Under the pieces are notes generated by a model, which made no database searches, was not told the origin of the DNA, and saw only the letters and a program-made list of their open reading frames with translations. From Streptomyces cavernicola (GTDB taxonomy: Bacteria > Actinomycetota > Actinomycetes > Streptomycetales > Streptomycetaceae): DNA of 64,000 nucleotides. Where the stretch lies: NCBI RefSeq assembly GCF_029968035.1, contig NZ_JASCIQ010000036.1, forward strand, positions 1 to 64,000. Direction: 5' to 3'. Below, one piece after another: positions 1 to 8,734 of this stretch; the first letter of the stretch is position 1, and each line of letters opens with the position of its first letter. The translations under genes and the position numbers were made by a program.

Positions 1-25
1 CTGAGATCCGGGCCTTCGGTTTCAG

Positions 26-99
26 TAGCGGGGACAGGATTTGAACCTGCGACCTCTGGGTTATGAGCCCAGCGAGCTACCGAGCTGCTCCACCCCGCG
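26..99 (-). tRNA. Initiator tRNA-Met (CAT anticodon), copy 1
   Basis: On the minus strand the 74 nt fold as a tRNA with anticodon CAT. The anticodon stem carries the three consecutive G:C pairs typical of initiator tRNA, and position 1 (C) faces U72, an unpaired end like that of bacterial initiators. This identifies formyl-methionyl initiator tRNA rather than elongator Met. CCA is not encoded. The sequence is identical to the copy at 2447-2520. The downstream flank (positions 1-25) resembles the terminator arm after copy 2, so the unit was probably duplicated together with its terminator, which the window edge cuts here. Confidence 0.96.
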
Positions 100-111
100 T
101 CGGTGAGCACA

Positions 112-140
112 ACAGTACGCGAGGCTTTCGACCAGCGCAA
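112..140 (-). promoter_or_regulatory. Probable promoter of initiator tRNA copy 1
   Basis: On the minus strand a TTGCGC hexamer (135-140) lies 17 nt upstream of TACTGT (112-117). This is a plausible housekeeping -35/-10 pair whose start site would fall a few bases before the tRNA. It sits between the end of the Sel1-repeat gene and the tRNA, so the tRNA need not depend on read-through. Confidence 0.5.
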
Positions 141-182
141 ATTCCTTGCCACGAGGCCTCAGCGAGGCCCTCGGAGCGAGCC

Positions 183-2204
183 TCAGGCGGTCAGCTCCTG
201 CTGCAGCGCGTCCCGCAGCCGCCCGGCCCGCTCCGCTACCTCCGCCGGACCGAGCCGCACCGCCTGGGCGCACCACTTCTGCCCCTCGGCCAGGTCGCCC
301 CGACGCGCGTAGAGCAGCGCGAGGCGGAGCGCCGCCCGCCCGTGCCCGGCCTCGGCCGCCCGCGTCCACCACAGCAGCGCCTCCGGCTCGCTGCCCTCCC
401 GCGCGAGCAGCAGGCCGAGGTTGAAGGCGCCGCCAAGACTGCCCGCCTCCGCCGCCGCGCGGTACCAGCGCGCGGCCTCGACCACATCGCCGCGGGCCGC
501 CGCCAGCGTGCCGACGCGCACCTGAGCGCGCCGGTGGCCCAGCTCGGCCGCCCGCTCGTACCACTCCTCGCACTCGCTCTTCTCGCTGACCGCCTCGCCG
601 AGCACCGTGCCGGCGGGCGCGCGCGTCTCGCTCCGGTCGAGCAGCGTGCCCAGGCGGTACGCGCCCTCCGCGCTGCCGCCGCCCGCCGCGCACCGCAGAT
701 GGCGCTCGGCCGTCCGCAGATCGCCCTCGCGGATCTTGGCGATGCCGACCTGGAGCGCGGCCTCGGTGTGCCCGGCCTTGGCGGCACGCTCGTACCAGAC
801 CAGTGCCGTCTCCTCGTCGTTCCGGCCGGCGTGCAGGATGCCGAGGTTGAACGCGGCGTCCACGCTGCCCGCCTCGGCGGCCTTGGAGAACCACGGCTCG
901 GCGCCCGCGGTGTCGCCGACCTGCAGGAGCAGCACGGCGAGCGCGTTGGCGGCCTCGCGGTGCCCGGCGTACGCGGCGCGGCGGTACCACTGCTCGGCCT
1001 GTGCCGTGCGGCCCTGCTCGGCGCAGAGCAGCCCGAGGTTGTACGCACCGTTCACGTCGCCCGCGTCCATCGCCGCGCGGTACCAGCGCTCGGCGGTCTG
1101 CGTCTCGCCGCGCTCCGCGTGCAGGGCGCCGAGGGCGTTGGCCGCGTTGCCGTCGCCGTCCTGGGCGGCCTTGAGCCACCACACGGAGGCGTTCTCCTCG
1201 TCGCCCGCGTCGCGCAGCAGGAAGCCGAGCGCGCAGGCGGCACGCGGTTCGCCGTCCTTGGCGGACGTGAGGTACCAGCGGCCCGCCTCCTTCAGCTCGC
1301 CGCGCTGCTCCAGGATCGCGCCGAGCTGCAGCGCGGCCCGGCGGTGGCCGCGCGCGGCAGCCTGCCGGTACCACTGCTCGATCTCCTCGGCGAGCGTCAA
1401 CTGTGCCCCGGCCGCGACGTCCTCGACCGGCGCCACGACGCTGTCGTCCGCCGCCGGTCCGTCGAGGGCCGGCTCGTCGATGCCGATCACCACGGACGCC
1501 GAGCGCAGCAGCCCGGCGCCGAACACGACGGGCCGGGCCGCGCCGCGCTCGGCCGCGCGCACGGTGTGCCGTCCGGTGTTCGGTCCGCCGGTGACGACGC
1601 GGTGCCGGGTGCCGGTGGACGGGCCGCTGCCGGGCGGGAGTTCATCGGCGGCGCGCCGCTCCAGGGCACGGGCCAGGCGGTACGCCGCTTCGCGGTGGCC
1701 GCGCTCGGCGGCGGCGCGCATCCAGCGTTCGGCGCCGACGTCGCTGCGGTGCTCCAGGAGGTCCGCGAGTGCGTACGCGCCCAGGACGTGGCCCTGTTCG
1801 GCGGACTGGCGCAGCCAGTACTCGGCGGCGGGCTCGTCGCCGCGCTCACGGTGGTGGCGGCCGAGGGCGTGCGCGGCCGGGGCGGATCCGGCGACGGCGG
1901 CGATCCGCCACCAGCCGGCGGCCTCGTCGGCGTACCCGCGCTGGTGCAGCAGGACGCCCAGGTTGTTGGCCGCGGCGCGGTCGCCCTCGGCGGTCGCGGC
2001 GCGCAGATGGGGCTCCGCGCCGTCGAAGTCTCCTCGGCGGAGCAGCAGGGCGCCGAGCACGCTCATCGAGGCGACGTCGCCGGCCTCGGCGGCAAGCCGA
2101 TGGCGTGCCTCCTCCGCGACCGAACCGGGGTCGTCCCGGTCGTCGGCCGACTGCATAAGTCGCCCTGTTTCCAACAGAGTTGCCTTGTCCCCCATAACGT
2201 CCAT
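183..2204 (-). CDS. Sel1-like/TPR repeat protein
   Basis: The 673-residue protein is built almost entirely of roughly 33-36-residue helical repeats with the Sel1/TPR pattern (GAYNLGLL, AEQWYRRAA, EAANALAVLL and variants). Such repeats form a right-handed superhelix for protein-protein contacts; the partner is unknown. The repeats are interrupted at about residues 175-245 by a non-repetitive Pro/Gly/Val-rich insert. There is no signal peptide or membrane segment, so it is probably cytoplasmic. The ATG at 2204 is chosen because AGGTGG lies seven bases upstream; an in-frame ATG three codons later lacks a good site. A promoter with an internal inverted repeat lies at 2235-2264. The gene sits between two identical initiator tRNAs. 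Repeat class is certain, biological role unknown. Confidence 0.92.
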   Translation of the reverse strand: MDVMGDKATLLETGRLMQSADDRDDPGSVAEEARHRLAAEAGDVASMSVLGALLLRRGDFDGAEPHLRAATAEGDRAAANNLGVLLHQRGYADEAAGWWRIAAVAGSAPAAHALGRHHRERGDEPAAEYWLRQSAEQGHVLGAYALADLLEHRSDVGAERWMRAAAERGHREAAYRLARALERRAADELPPGSGPSTGTRHRVVTGGPNTGRHTVRAAERGAARPVVFGAGLLRSASVVIGIDEPALDGPAADDSVVAPVEDVAAGAQLTLAEEIEQWYRQAAARGHRRAALQLGAILEQRGELKEAGRWYLTSAKDGEPRAACALGFLLRDAGDEENASVWWLKAAQDGDGNAANALGALHAERGETQTAERWYRAAMDAGDVNGAYNLGLLCAEQGRTAQAEQWYRRAAYAGHREAANALAVLLLQVGDTAGAEPWFSKAAEAGSVDAAFNLGILHAGRNDEETALVWYERAAKAGHTEAALQVGIAKIREGDLRTAERHLRCAAGGGSAEGAYRLGTLLDRSETRAPAGTVLGEAVSEKSECEEWYERAAELGHRRAQVRVGTLAAARGDVVEAARWYRAAAEAGSLGGAFNLGLLLAREGSEPEALLWWTRAAEAGHGRAALRLALLYARRGDLAEGQKWCAQAVRLGPAEVAERAGRLRDALQQELTA

Positions 2205-2234
2205 CGTCGCACCACCTGCAACCCGGGTACACCT

Positions 2235-2264
2235 TGTATACCCATGCCAGTGAGGTCACTACAA
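2235..2264 (-). promoter_or_regulatory. Promoter with internal operator-like repeat for the Sel1 gene
   Basis: Minus-strand TTGTAG (2259-2264), an 18-bp spacer and TATACA (2235-2240) form a good promoter about 30 bp before the gene. The spacer contains AGTGA-GG-TCACT (2249-2260), an inverted repeat placed where a repressor would block RNA polymerase. A second possible -35 (TTGACT) lies a little further upstream near 2293-2298. Confidence 0.6.
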
Positions 2265-2399
2265 CGTTTTGTCGACATGCCCACAGAGAGATAAGTCAAA
2301 CACAGATCTCTCAACTCGCCCCGCCCGCCGCACTGGTGACTTCAACACCGCCGGTCAGAGCGGTGCACAGATAGGCCAAAAGGGGCGTGGCGCACGCAT

Positions 2400-2440
2400 G
2401 ACGAAGGCCCGGATCCTGATTCAGGATCCGGGCCTTCGTC
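2400..2440 (-). terminator. Terminator of initiator tRNA copy 2
   Basis: A perfect 20-bp inverted repeat with a single unpaired central base (2400-2440) begins six bases after the 3-prime end of the tRNA on the minus strand. The arms contain CCCGGATCCTGA. It is extremely stable but not followed by a clear U-tract, which is usual in Streptomyces. Part of the same arm sequence recurs at positions 5-19 beside tRNA copy 1. Confidence 0.85.
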
Positions 2441-2446
2441 ATTCAG

Positions 2447-2520
2447 TAGCGGGGACAGGATTTGAACCTGCGACCTCTGGGTTATGAGCCCAGCGAGCTA
2501 CCGAGCTGCTCCACCCCGCG
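2447..2520 (-). tRNA. Initiator tRNA-Met (CAT anticodon), copy 2
   Basis: This 74-nt minus-strand gene is identical to the copy at 26-99, with CAT anticodon, GGG/CCC anticodon stem and C1-U72 mismatch, so it is also an initiator tRNA. A possible -10 (TACGGT, 2534-2539) lies just upstream. The two copies lie 2.35 kb apart in the same orientation with the Sel1-repeat gene between them. Confidence 0.96.
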
Positions 2521-2598
2521 TCGTTGTGTTGCAACCGTACCACGGTGCGGAGGGGCGGCTTGACCGCCGGGGACGGGCTCCCGTCCCCGGCGGCGCCG

Positions 2599-5526
2599 TC
2601 AGCTCTTGTCTCCCGGCTTCTCGCCGCTCTTGTTGCCGGCCTCCTCCTCGCGGGCCTTGGCCTCGGCGTCCGTCGCCTTCTTCAGGGCCTCTTCGAGGTC
2701 CTTCTGCGCCTCGCCGTACGCCTGCCAGTCGCCCTTCTTGAGGGCTTCCTCGCCGCGTTCGAGGGCGCCCTGCGCGTCCTCGAGGGCCTGCTGGACCGTC
2801 GGGTTGGTGGACGGTGGCTGGTCCGGGCTGGTCGGCGGCTGCTCCGGACTCTCGCCCTCCGCACCGAAGATCGCGTTGAAGGCCTCGCCGAGGGTGTTCT
2901 TGAAGACCGTCTCGCGGTTGTACTGGACGCCGACCTTCTTCAGCAGCGGATAGTTGGCGCTGCCGCCCTTCACGTACACCGGCTCGATGTAGAGGAAGCC
3001 GTCGTTCATCGGCACCGTGAGCAGGTTGCCGTAGACGATGTCCGAGTCGGTGCCTCTCAAGTTGCGGACGAACTCGGCGACTTCGGGGTCACCGTTGAGC
3101 TCGCTCTGCACCTGCTGGGGGCCGGGGACGTCCGACTTCACGTTGAGAACGCTTATCGAGCCGTAGCTCTTGCTGGTGGCGTCGGCGTCGACCGCCATGA
3201 ACGCTCCCAGGTTGGGCCGCCCGTTGGGGGTGAACGTCGTCGTCAGCGAGAACTTCTGGTTCTTGTCTCCCGGCATTTTCAGGCTCAGGTAGTACGGCGG
3301 AACCGCGTTCTTCTCGTTGTTGGTCGGGTCGTTGGGGACCTGCCAGACGTCCGAGCCGCTGTAGAACTGCGAGGGGCTCTGCACGTGGTAGCGGGTCATG
3401 AGCTCGCGCTGGACCTTGAACAGGTCCTGCGGGTAGCGCATGTGCTCGCGCAGTTCCGGGGAGATCTCGCTCTTCTTCTTGACCGTGTCCGGGAAGGCGC
3501 TCATCCACGTCTTCAGGACCGGGTCCTTCTCGTCCCACTGATAGAGCTTGACCGAGCCGTCGTACGCGTCGACCGTCGCCTTGACCGAGTTGCGGATGTA
3601 GTTGACCTGGTTCTCCTGGGCCACCACCGTCCGCTGGTTGTTGGCGGCGGTCAGCGAGTCGGCCGTGGTGTCGCCGAGCGTCGTGCGCGAGGCGTACGGA
3701 TAGCCGTTGCTCGTCGTGTAGGCGTCGACGATCCACTGGATCTTGCCGTCGACCACCGCCGGGTAGGCGTCGCCGTCGATGGTGAGCCAGGGGGCCACCG
3801 CCTCGACGCGCTCCTTGGGCGTGCGGTTGTAGAGGATCCGGGAACCCTCGCCGATGGCGCCCGAGTACAGGATCTGCGGCTCGCTGAACGCGACCGCGTA
3901 CGCCGCCCTGTTCACCGGGTTGGAGAGGTTGACCCCGCTCTTGCCCTGGTAGCTGGTGGTCTTCTCGCCGTCGGCCTCGTAGTCGAGTTCCTTCTGCGGG
4001 CCGCCCACGATCGAGTACTGCTGGGTCTTCTCGCCATAGTAGATCCGCTGCTGGTACTCGCCGAGCTGGCCCTTGGTCGGCAGTCCGGACTCGGTGAAGT
4101 CCGGGGAGCCGGCCGGGTCGGCCTTCGGGTCGGTGCTGGTGCCCTTGGCCGTGATCGCGCCGTAGCCGTGGGTGTAGGTGAAGTGGTCGTTGATCCAGTT
4201 CCGCTTCGGGATGCCGTCGAGGTCGAGCTCGCGCAGACCGATGACGGTGTCCTGCTCCTTGCCGGCCGCGTCCTTGTAGCGGTCGACGTCGAGCGTGGTC
4301 GGGAACTGGTAGTACTTCCGCTGGCGCTGCAGCTGGTCGAAGGTGGGACCGACGACGTTCGGGTCGATCAGGCGGTAACTCGCCTGCGCGTCCGCGTCCT
4401 TGCGCAGCTGCTCCTTCGGCATCTGCTCACCGGTCTTGCCCTTGCCCGAGTAGTCGGCGACCTTGGCGCCGTCGATGCCGTACGCCTTGCGGGTCGCCTC
4501 GATGTTCTGCTCGATGTACGGCGACTCCTTCTGCTGCTCGTTCGGCTCGACCTGGAACTTCTGGACGATGGCCGGGTAGAGGCCGCCGATCAGGATCGCC
4601 GAGAGCACCATCAGGCCGAAGCCGATGACGGGCAGCTGCCAGGTGCGCCGCCAGAGCGTCGCGAAGAACAGCACGGCGCAGATCGCCGCGATGCAGAAGA
4701 GGATCGTCTTGGCCGGCAGGTACGCGTTCGCGTCGACGTACCTGAGGCCCGTCCAGTTGCCCGCCGCCTTGAACTCGCTGGACTTGACCGCGAGTCCGTA
4801 CCGGTCGAGCCAGTACGCCACCGCCTTGAGGGCGACGAAGATGCCGAGCAGCACCGACAGGTGACCCGTCGCCGCGGCCGTGGCACGCGCGCCGGGGCTG
4901 GTGACGCGCAGCCCGCCGTACAGGTAGTGCGTGAGGGCGGCGGCGATCAGGCCCAGGACGGCGGCCGCGAAGCCGAAGCCCAACAGGAAGCGGTACCAGG
5001 GCAGATCGAAGGCGTAGAACGACACGTCAAGGTCGAACTGCGGGTCCTTCTGACCGAACGGGACACCGTTCACCCACATCAGCCACGTGCGCCACTGGCC
5101 CGCGGCCGAGGCGCCGGCGATGAGGCCGACCAGGGCGGTGATCGCGAGGAGGATCCACTTCTTGTACGGAGCGACTCCCATTCGGTACCGGTCGAGGTTC
5201 TGCTGCTCCATCGACATGGCGCTGAGCGGCGGGCGCAGGCGGTGCGCCAGCCAGATGTTCACGCCGACCGCCACCGCCATGAGCAGACCGAAGACCGCGA
5301 ACAGTCCGATCTTGCTCCACAGGGTGGTGGTGAAGACGGAGGAGTACTTGACCGACCGGTACCAGAGCCAGTCCGTCCAGAACCCCGCGAACATGACGAA
5401 GAGCATGGCCAGTACGGCCAGGACGCCCAGCGTCAGGAGCAGGGTGCGGACGCGCCGGGAGGGTCGGCCCACTCTCATCCGTGGCCCCGATGGGCCTCCG
5501 CCGCGGTCCGGCATCTGGAAAGCCAA
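2599..5526 (-). CDS. UPF0182 family integral membrane protein
   Basis: A large (975-residue) protein of the actinobacterial UPF0182 family, function unknown. About seven membrane helices occupy the first ~340 residues. A long, probably extracytoplasmic region follows, and the last ~110 residues are Pro/Glu-rich and then a charged Lys/Glu helical tail ending in a GDKS-type motif. I start it at TTG 5526, because GAGGTG lies six bases upstream and the resulting N-terminus (MAFQMPDRGG) fits the family. An ATG at 5613 would add 29 Gln/Ser-rich residues with no ribosome-binding site, and an internal ATG at 5514 also lacks one. It is transcribed divergently from the PPA1309-type gene. Family call strong; start moderately sure. 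Confidence 0.93.
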   Translation of the reverse strand: MAFQMPDRGGGPSGPRMRVGRPSRRVRTLLLTLGVLAVLAMLFVMFAGFWTDWLWYRSVKYSSVFTTTLWSKIGLFAVFGLLMAVAVGVNIWLAHRLRPPLSAMSMEQQNLDRYRMGVAPYKKWILLAITALVGLIAGASAAGQWRTWLMWVNGVPFGQKDPQFDLDVSFYAFDLPWYRFLLGFGFAAAVLGLIAAALTHYLYGGLRVTSPGARATAAATGHLSVLLGIFVALKAVAYWLDRYGLAVKSSEFKAAGNWTGLRYVDANAYLPAKTILFCIAAICAVLFFATLWRRTWQLPVIGFGLMVLSAILIGGLYPAIVQKFQVEPNEQQKESPYIEQNIEATRKAYGIDGAKVADYSGKGKTGEQMPKEQLRKDADAQASYRLIDPNVVGPTFDQLQRQRKYYQFPTTLDVDRYKDAAGKEQDTVIGLRELDLDGIPKRNWINDHFTYTHGYGAITAKGTSTDPKADPAGSPDFTESGLPTKGQLGEYQQRIYYGEKTQQYSIVGGPQKELDYEADGEKTTSYQGKSGVNLSNPVNRAAYAVAFSEPQILYSGAIGEGSRILYNRTPKERVEAVAPWLTIDGDAYPAVVDGKIQWIVDAYTTSNGYPYASRTTLGDTTADSLTAANNQRTVVAQENQVNYIRNSVKATVDAYDGSVKLYQWDEKDPVLKTWMSAFPDTVKKKSEISPELREHMRYPQDLFKVQRELMTRYHVQSPSQFYSGSDVWQVPNDPTNNEKNAVPPYYLSLKMPGDKNQKFSLTTTFTPNGRPNLGAFMAVDADATSKSYGSISVLNVKSDVPGPQQVQSELNGDPEVAEFVRNLRGTDSDIVYGNLLTVPMNDGFLYIEPVYVKGGSANYPLLKKVGVQYNRETVFKNTLGEAFNAIFGAEGESPEQPPTSPDQPPSTNPTVQQALEDAQGALERGEEALKKGDWQAYGEAQKDLEEALKKATDAEAKAREEEAGNKSGEKPGDKS

Positions 5527-5679
5527 GGTGCGCACCTCGAAGTTCGCTGTTGGTCGCTGCTGTTGAGCTGCTGACGAGCTGTTGTCTGGGGGCTCAGCGA
5601 TCGTAGAGCCCATTGATGCAACTTACTGAAGCTTTACTCAGTTCCCGATCTCGGGCATGAACCAGGCAGGATATTGCTC

Positions 5680-6237
5680 ATGCCCAACCAGACCCCCTCC
5701 GGACCCCCGATGGCCGCGAGCCCGCTGACCCGCGCCGTGCTCGAGATCGACGACTACGTCGCCGGCATCGGCTGGGACCAGCCCGCCCGTCTTTTCGCCC
5801 TCGTCGACACCGCTCAGCTGCGCAGCCAGGAGCCCGGCCTCGCCGACCGCCTCGGCCTCGGCGACGAGCAGCCCGCCGGCACCCTCACCCCCATCGAGCA
5901 GGAGGAGCTGCCCAAGGGCAGCCCGCTCGACGAGTTCCTCGGCACCATCGCCTGGCCCGACGCGGTGGCCGGCTGCGCGCTCTCCGTGGAGCGGCTGATG
6001 CTGCCGCCGTCCGCGGAGACCTCGGTCCCGAAGGGCCTGAGCGAGGCCGAGTTGACCAAGTGGGTGGCCGAGCACCCGGACCGCCAGGAGGTCCGGATGA
6101 CGGTCGCCGTGCTGCGCGACGGCGCGCGTGAGTCGGCGCTGCGGCTGCGCGAGAAGGACTCCCCGACCGAGGTCCTCACCGGCTCGGACCTGGTGCCGGG
6201 CCTGGCGGACGCGCTGGCGGCGACGTTCGCGGAGTAA
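5680..6237 (+). CDS. PPA1309 family protein (uncharacterised)
   Basis: A soluble acidic protein of 185 residues matching an actinobacterial family known only by locus name. It contains IGWDQPARLFALVDT near the N-terminus and a conserved AVLRDGARESALRLR block in the C-terminal half. No catalytic motif, signal peptide or membrane helix is visible. The ATG at 5680 has AGG nine bases upstream; a TTG two codons earlier is too close to it to be the start. It is divergent from the UPF0182 gene and followed by a strong hairpin shared with the convergent PDZ protease gene. Function unknown. Confidence 0.88.
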   Translation: MPNQTPSGPPMAASPLTRAVLEIDDYVAGIGWDQPARLFALVDTAQLRSQEPGLADRLGLGDEQPAGTLTPIEQEELPKGSPLDEFLGTIAWPDAVAGCALSVERLMLPPSAETSVPKGLSEAELTKWVAEHPDRQEVRMTVAVLRDGARESALRLREKDSPTEVLTGSDLVPGLADALAATFAE

Positions 6238-6304
6238 CCGTTGCTGTTGCCGTTGCCGCTGCCGCTGCTGCCGTAGTCACGGCTGTGGCTGCGGCTGTAC
6301 GCCA

Positions 6305-6338
6305 GTGGGGGCGCCCTCTTCGCCGAGGGCGCCCCCAC
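6305..6338. terminator. Bidirectional terminator hairpin
   Basis: A 14-bp perfect stem (GTGGGGGCGCCCTC and complement) with a six-base loop TTCGCC lies between the ends of two convergent genes, so it can serve both. Just before it (6238-6300) is a low-complexity run of CCGTTG/CTGCCG/GGCTGT triplet repeats with no coding use. Confidence 0.88.
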
Positions 6339-6350
6339 TTCGCTTGTCGT

Positions 6351-7451
6351 CTACTTCGCGGCCGTGCAGCTCGGGAGGCTGCCGGTCCGGCCCGCGCGGA
6401 TGTCCTTCAGGGACTCCACGGCGTCGTCGATCTTCTTGACCTTCACGAGCGTGAGGCCCGCGGGGATGTCCTTCGCTGCGGAGGCGCAGTTCTCGGCAGG
6501 GGTCAGGAAGTACTCGGCGCCGCGGTCGCGCGCACCCACCGTCTTCATCTCGATGCCGCCGATCGGGCCGACCTCGCCGGTCTCGGTGATCGTGCCGGTG
6601 CCGGCGACGAACTTGCCGCCCGTGAGGTCCTCCGGCGTCAGCTTGTCCACCAGGCCGAGCGCGAACATCAGGCCCGCGCTGGGACCGCCGACGTCGGCCA
6701 ACTTGATGTCGATGTTGAACGGGAAGGTGTGGTCCGTACCCGCCTCGATGCCGACGATCGCGTGCTTGTCGCCCTTCTTCGGGTCGGCGGCCGCGGTCGC
6801 GACGGTGATCCGCTCGGTGCTCGTGGGCTCCTTGCCGGCCTTCTCCGCGGCGGCCGCCTCCTTGGCCGGGACGACGGTGAAGACGACCTTCTCACCCGCC
6901 TTGTGCTGGGTGACGAGCTTCGCGACGTCGGACGGCTGCTTCACCGCGGTGCCGTCGACGGCCCTGATCACATCGCCCGCGTGCAGCTTGCCCTCGGCCG
7001 GCTTCGCCTTCACGACGGTGGAGACGACGACCCGGGTCTGCACGGGGATGTCCAGCTGCTTCAGGGCGGCGACCTTGGCGCTCTCCTGGGACTGGCTGAA
7101 CTCCTCGGCGTTCTCCTGGCTGGACTGCTCCTCGGTCTTGCCGTCCGGGTAGAGCGTGTCGTGCGGCACCACGATGTTGTCGTGGCCCAGCCATCCGTAG
7201 ACCGCCTGGAACAGGTTCATGTTGTAGTCGGCGCTGGTGACGCGGACCGTCGTCATGTTCAGGTGCCCGGTCGTCGGGTACGTCTTGTGGCCGCTGATCT
7301 GCAGAACCGGTTCGCCGCCGTGGTCCCCGAGCGTGTTCACCGTCGGTCCCGGAGTCATCTCCGAGTACGGGACCTTGATGAGGACTCCCGCGCACAGAAG
7401 CGCGATCAGCATCAGGGTGGAAGCGAGCATCGTCGCGGTGCGGCGTGGCAT
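6351..7451 (-). CDS. PDZ-domain Lon-type (S16) membrane protease, YlbL-like
   Basis: The 366-residue protein has one N-terminal membrane helix (residues ~8-26), a PDZ domain (~130-200, with KLHAGDVIRAVDGT), and a C-terminal Lon/S16 proteolytic domain. The catalytic Ser-Lys dyad is visible as Ser258 in GGPSAGLMFA and Lys303 in GGIEMKT. There is no AAA+ module, so this is the YlbL type: a membrane-anchored, ATP-independent serine protease facing outside. It may process membrane or envelope substrates; the substrate is unknown. No clear ribosome-binding site precedes ATG 7451, so the mRNA could be leaderless. It converges on the preceding gene at a shared terminator. Confidence 0.94.
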   Translation of the reverse strand: MPRRTATMLASTLMLIALLCAGVLIKVPYSEMTPGPTVNTLGDHGGEPVLQISGHKTYPTTGHLNMTTVRVTSADYNMNLFQAVYGWLGHDNIVVPHDTLYPDGKTEEQSSQENAEEFSQSQESAKVAALKQLDIPVQTRVVVSTVVKAKPAEGKLHAGDVIRAVDGTAVKQPSDVAKLVTQHKAGEKVVFTVVPAKEAAAAEKAGKEPTSTERITVATAAADPKKGDKHAIVGIEAGTDHTFPFNIDIKLADVGGPSAGLMFALGLVDKLTPEDLTGGKFVAGTGTITETGEVGPIGGIEMKTVGARDRGAEYFLTPAENCASAAKDIPAGLTLVKVKKIDDAVESLKDIRAGRTGSLPSCTAAK

Positions 7452-7532
7452 GGAACGACAGTACGGGACAGGTCTGTCAGTGCACCGCCGGGGCCGGTCC
7501 GTACGAGCCCGGACCCGGTGCGACGCCGCAGT

Positions 7533-7802
7533 TCAGGAGACTCGGGCGGGGTCCGAACCGGAACCTGCGCGCTGCATCCGCGACGGCTCCGCGGCGGCCG
7601 CGTCCGACAGGGCGGGCCGGCCTTCGTCGGAGTCCTCGGCGGCTGTGCCGTCCTCCGTCTTCTCCATGGCGGCGCGGAACTTCGCGTACCCCGCGAGCTC
7701 CGTGCCGTCGCCGGTCCGGCGGTTGCGGGCAGCCCAACTGCCCCACATTCCCGCACAGATCGCAGACATAAGCGGAATCAGCAACCACGCAAGCGCCGCC
7801 AT
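7533..7802 (-). CDS. Small membrane protein, uncharacterised
   Basis: An 89-residue protein with one hydrophobic N-terminal segment (residues 1-25, LAWLLIPLMSAICAGMWGSW). A conserved-looking TELAGYAKFRAAME block and a disordered acidic tail follow. GGGAGGT lies just upstream of ATG 7802, which supports real translation. It lies upstream of the PDZ protease gene on the same strand with about 80 bp between, so the two may be co-transcribed. No function can be assigned. Confidence 0.7.
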   Translation of the reverse strand: MAALAWLLIPLMSAICAGMWGSWAARNRRTGDGTELAGYAKFRAAMEKTEDGTAAEDSDEGRPALSDAAAAEPSRMQRAGSGSDPARVS

Positions 7803-8051
7803 GCCGACCTCCCGACCCCATGAGCGACCTCAACCGACTGATCAGCAGATTAACCATCTGCATGGTCAACGCTCGCCTCAGGGGTGCGGTTACGCAACCG
7901 GAGCCACAACGTCCACACCTGTGCGTGCAAGGCTCCACACCGTCGACCACGTACGACTCACCGAACCGGACGAGTCCGGTGAGGGCCGACCGGGGGACGC
8001 GGGCGGCTCCGGCAGGAGCGCACGGAGCCGCACAAGGCCGCGCGGAGCCGG

Positions 8052-8576
8052 CTAGCAGGCTCCGACCCACTCCTCCGTGCCGTCCGAGAAGCGCTGGTGC
8101 TTCCAGATCGGCACTTCGTGCTTCAGGTCGTCGATCAGCTTGCGGCAGGCCGCGAACGCCTCCGCGCGGTGCGGGCAGGAGACGGCGACGACCACGGCGA
8201 GATCGCCCACCGCCAGATCGCCGACGCGATGCACCGCGGCAAGGGCGCGCACCGGGAAGTCGGCGACGACCTTGTCGGCCACGCGCCGCATCTCGGCCTC
8301 GGCGGTGGGGTGGCAGGAGTACCCGAGCGCGTCCACGTCCGCCCCGCCGTCGTGGTTGCGCACCGTGCCCACGAACAGGGCCGTGCCGCCCGCCGTGGGG
8401 TCGCCCACGGCCGCGAAGACCTCGTCGAGCGAGAGCGGGGCGTCCCTGATCGCGAGCAGGCGGATCGGGTCCGCCTGCGGGTCCGCCGGGGCGCGGTCGA
8501 GGTCGTGCGAAGCGCCGGCCGGGGCCTGTGCCGCCTGCTCACCGGGGTGATCGTTCCGTGCTGCCATACCGTCCAT
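8052..8576 (-). CDS. moaE: Molybdopterin synthase catalytic subunit MoaE
   Basis: The protein (174 residues from ATG 8576) is the large subunit of molybdopterin synthase. This enzyme inserts two sulfurs, delivered by the MoaD thiocarboxylate, into cyclic pyranopterin monophosphate. Family blocks are clear: GGTALFVGTVRNHDGG, AVHRVGDLAVGDLAV, SCPHRAEAFAACR, and the active-site lysine region HEVPIWKHQRF. An N-terminal ~35-residue Ala/Asp-rich extension is additional to E. coli MoaE. The start is uncertain (ATG at 8597, 8576 or 8567). No moaD is adjacent, so MoaD must be encoded elsewhere. The molybdate uptake genes and moeZ later in the window supply other steps of the pathway. Confidence 0.95.
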   Translation of the reverse strand: MDGMAARNDHPGEQAAQAPAGASHDLDRAPADPQADPIRLLAIRDAPLSLDEVFAAVGDPTAGGTALFVGTVRNHDGGADVDALGYSCHPTAEAEMRRVADKVVADFPVRALAAVHRVGDLAVGDLAVVVAVSCPHRAEAFAACRKLIDDLKHEVPIWKHQRFSDGTEEWVGAC

Positions 8577-8734
8577 CGTGCCCCACGGCACCGACATCCG
8601 GAATAGCGGTTTCGACCGGTCGTACGGCCCTGCCCTCGGAGGGAACTACAGAAGTGCAGGCCGTTCCGCCCCGCATGAACCGCCTCTTCCGGCCGGCCGG
8701 AACCGCCACACCGCGCGGTGCCCGTCGTACGCCG

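Noticed and set aside
63..2294. Very long open frame antisense to the Sel1 gene (and similar antisense frames at 2524-5574, 26476-30387, 31549-35727, 43553-46999)
   Set aside because: High G+C removes stop codons from opposite frames. The sense frames carry recognisable domains; the antisense products are Arg/Ala/Gly-rich with no motif or ribosome-binding site.
26..2520. Integrated mobile element using initiator tRNA as attachment site
   Set aside because: Both tRNA copies are complete and there is no integrase, excisionase or phage gene between them, only a single Sel1-repeat gene with host-like composition.
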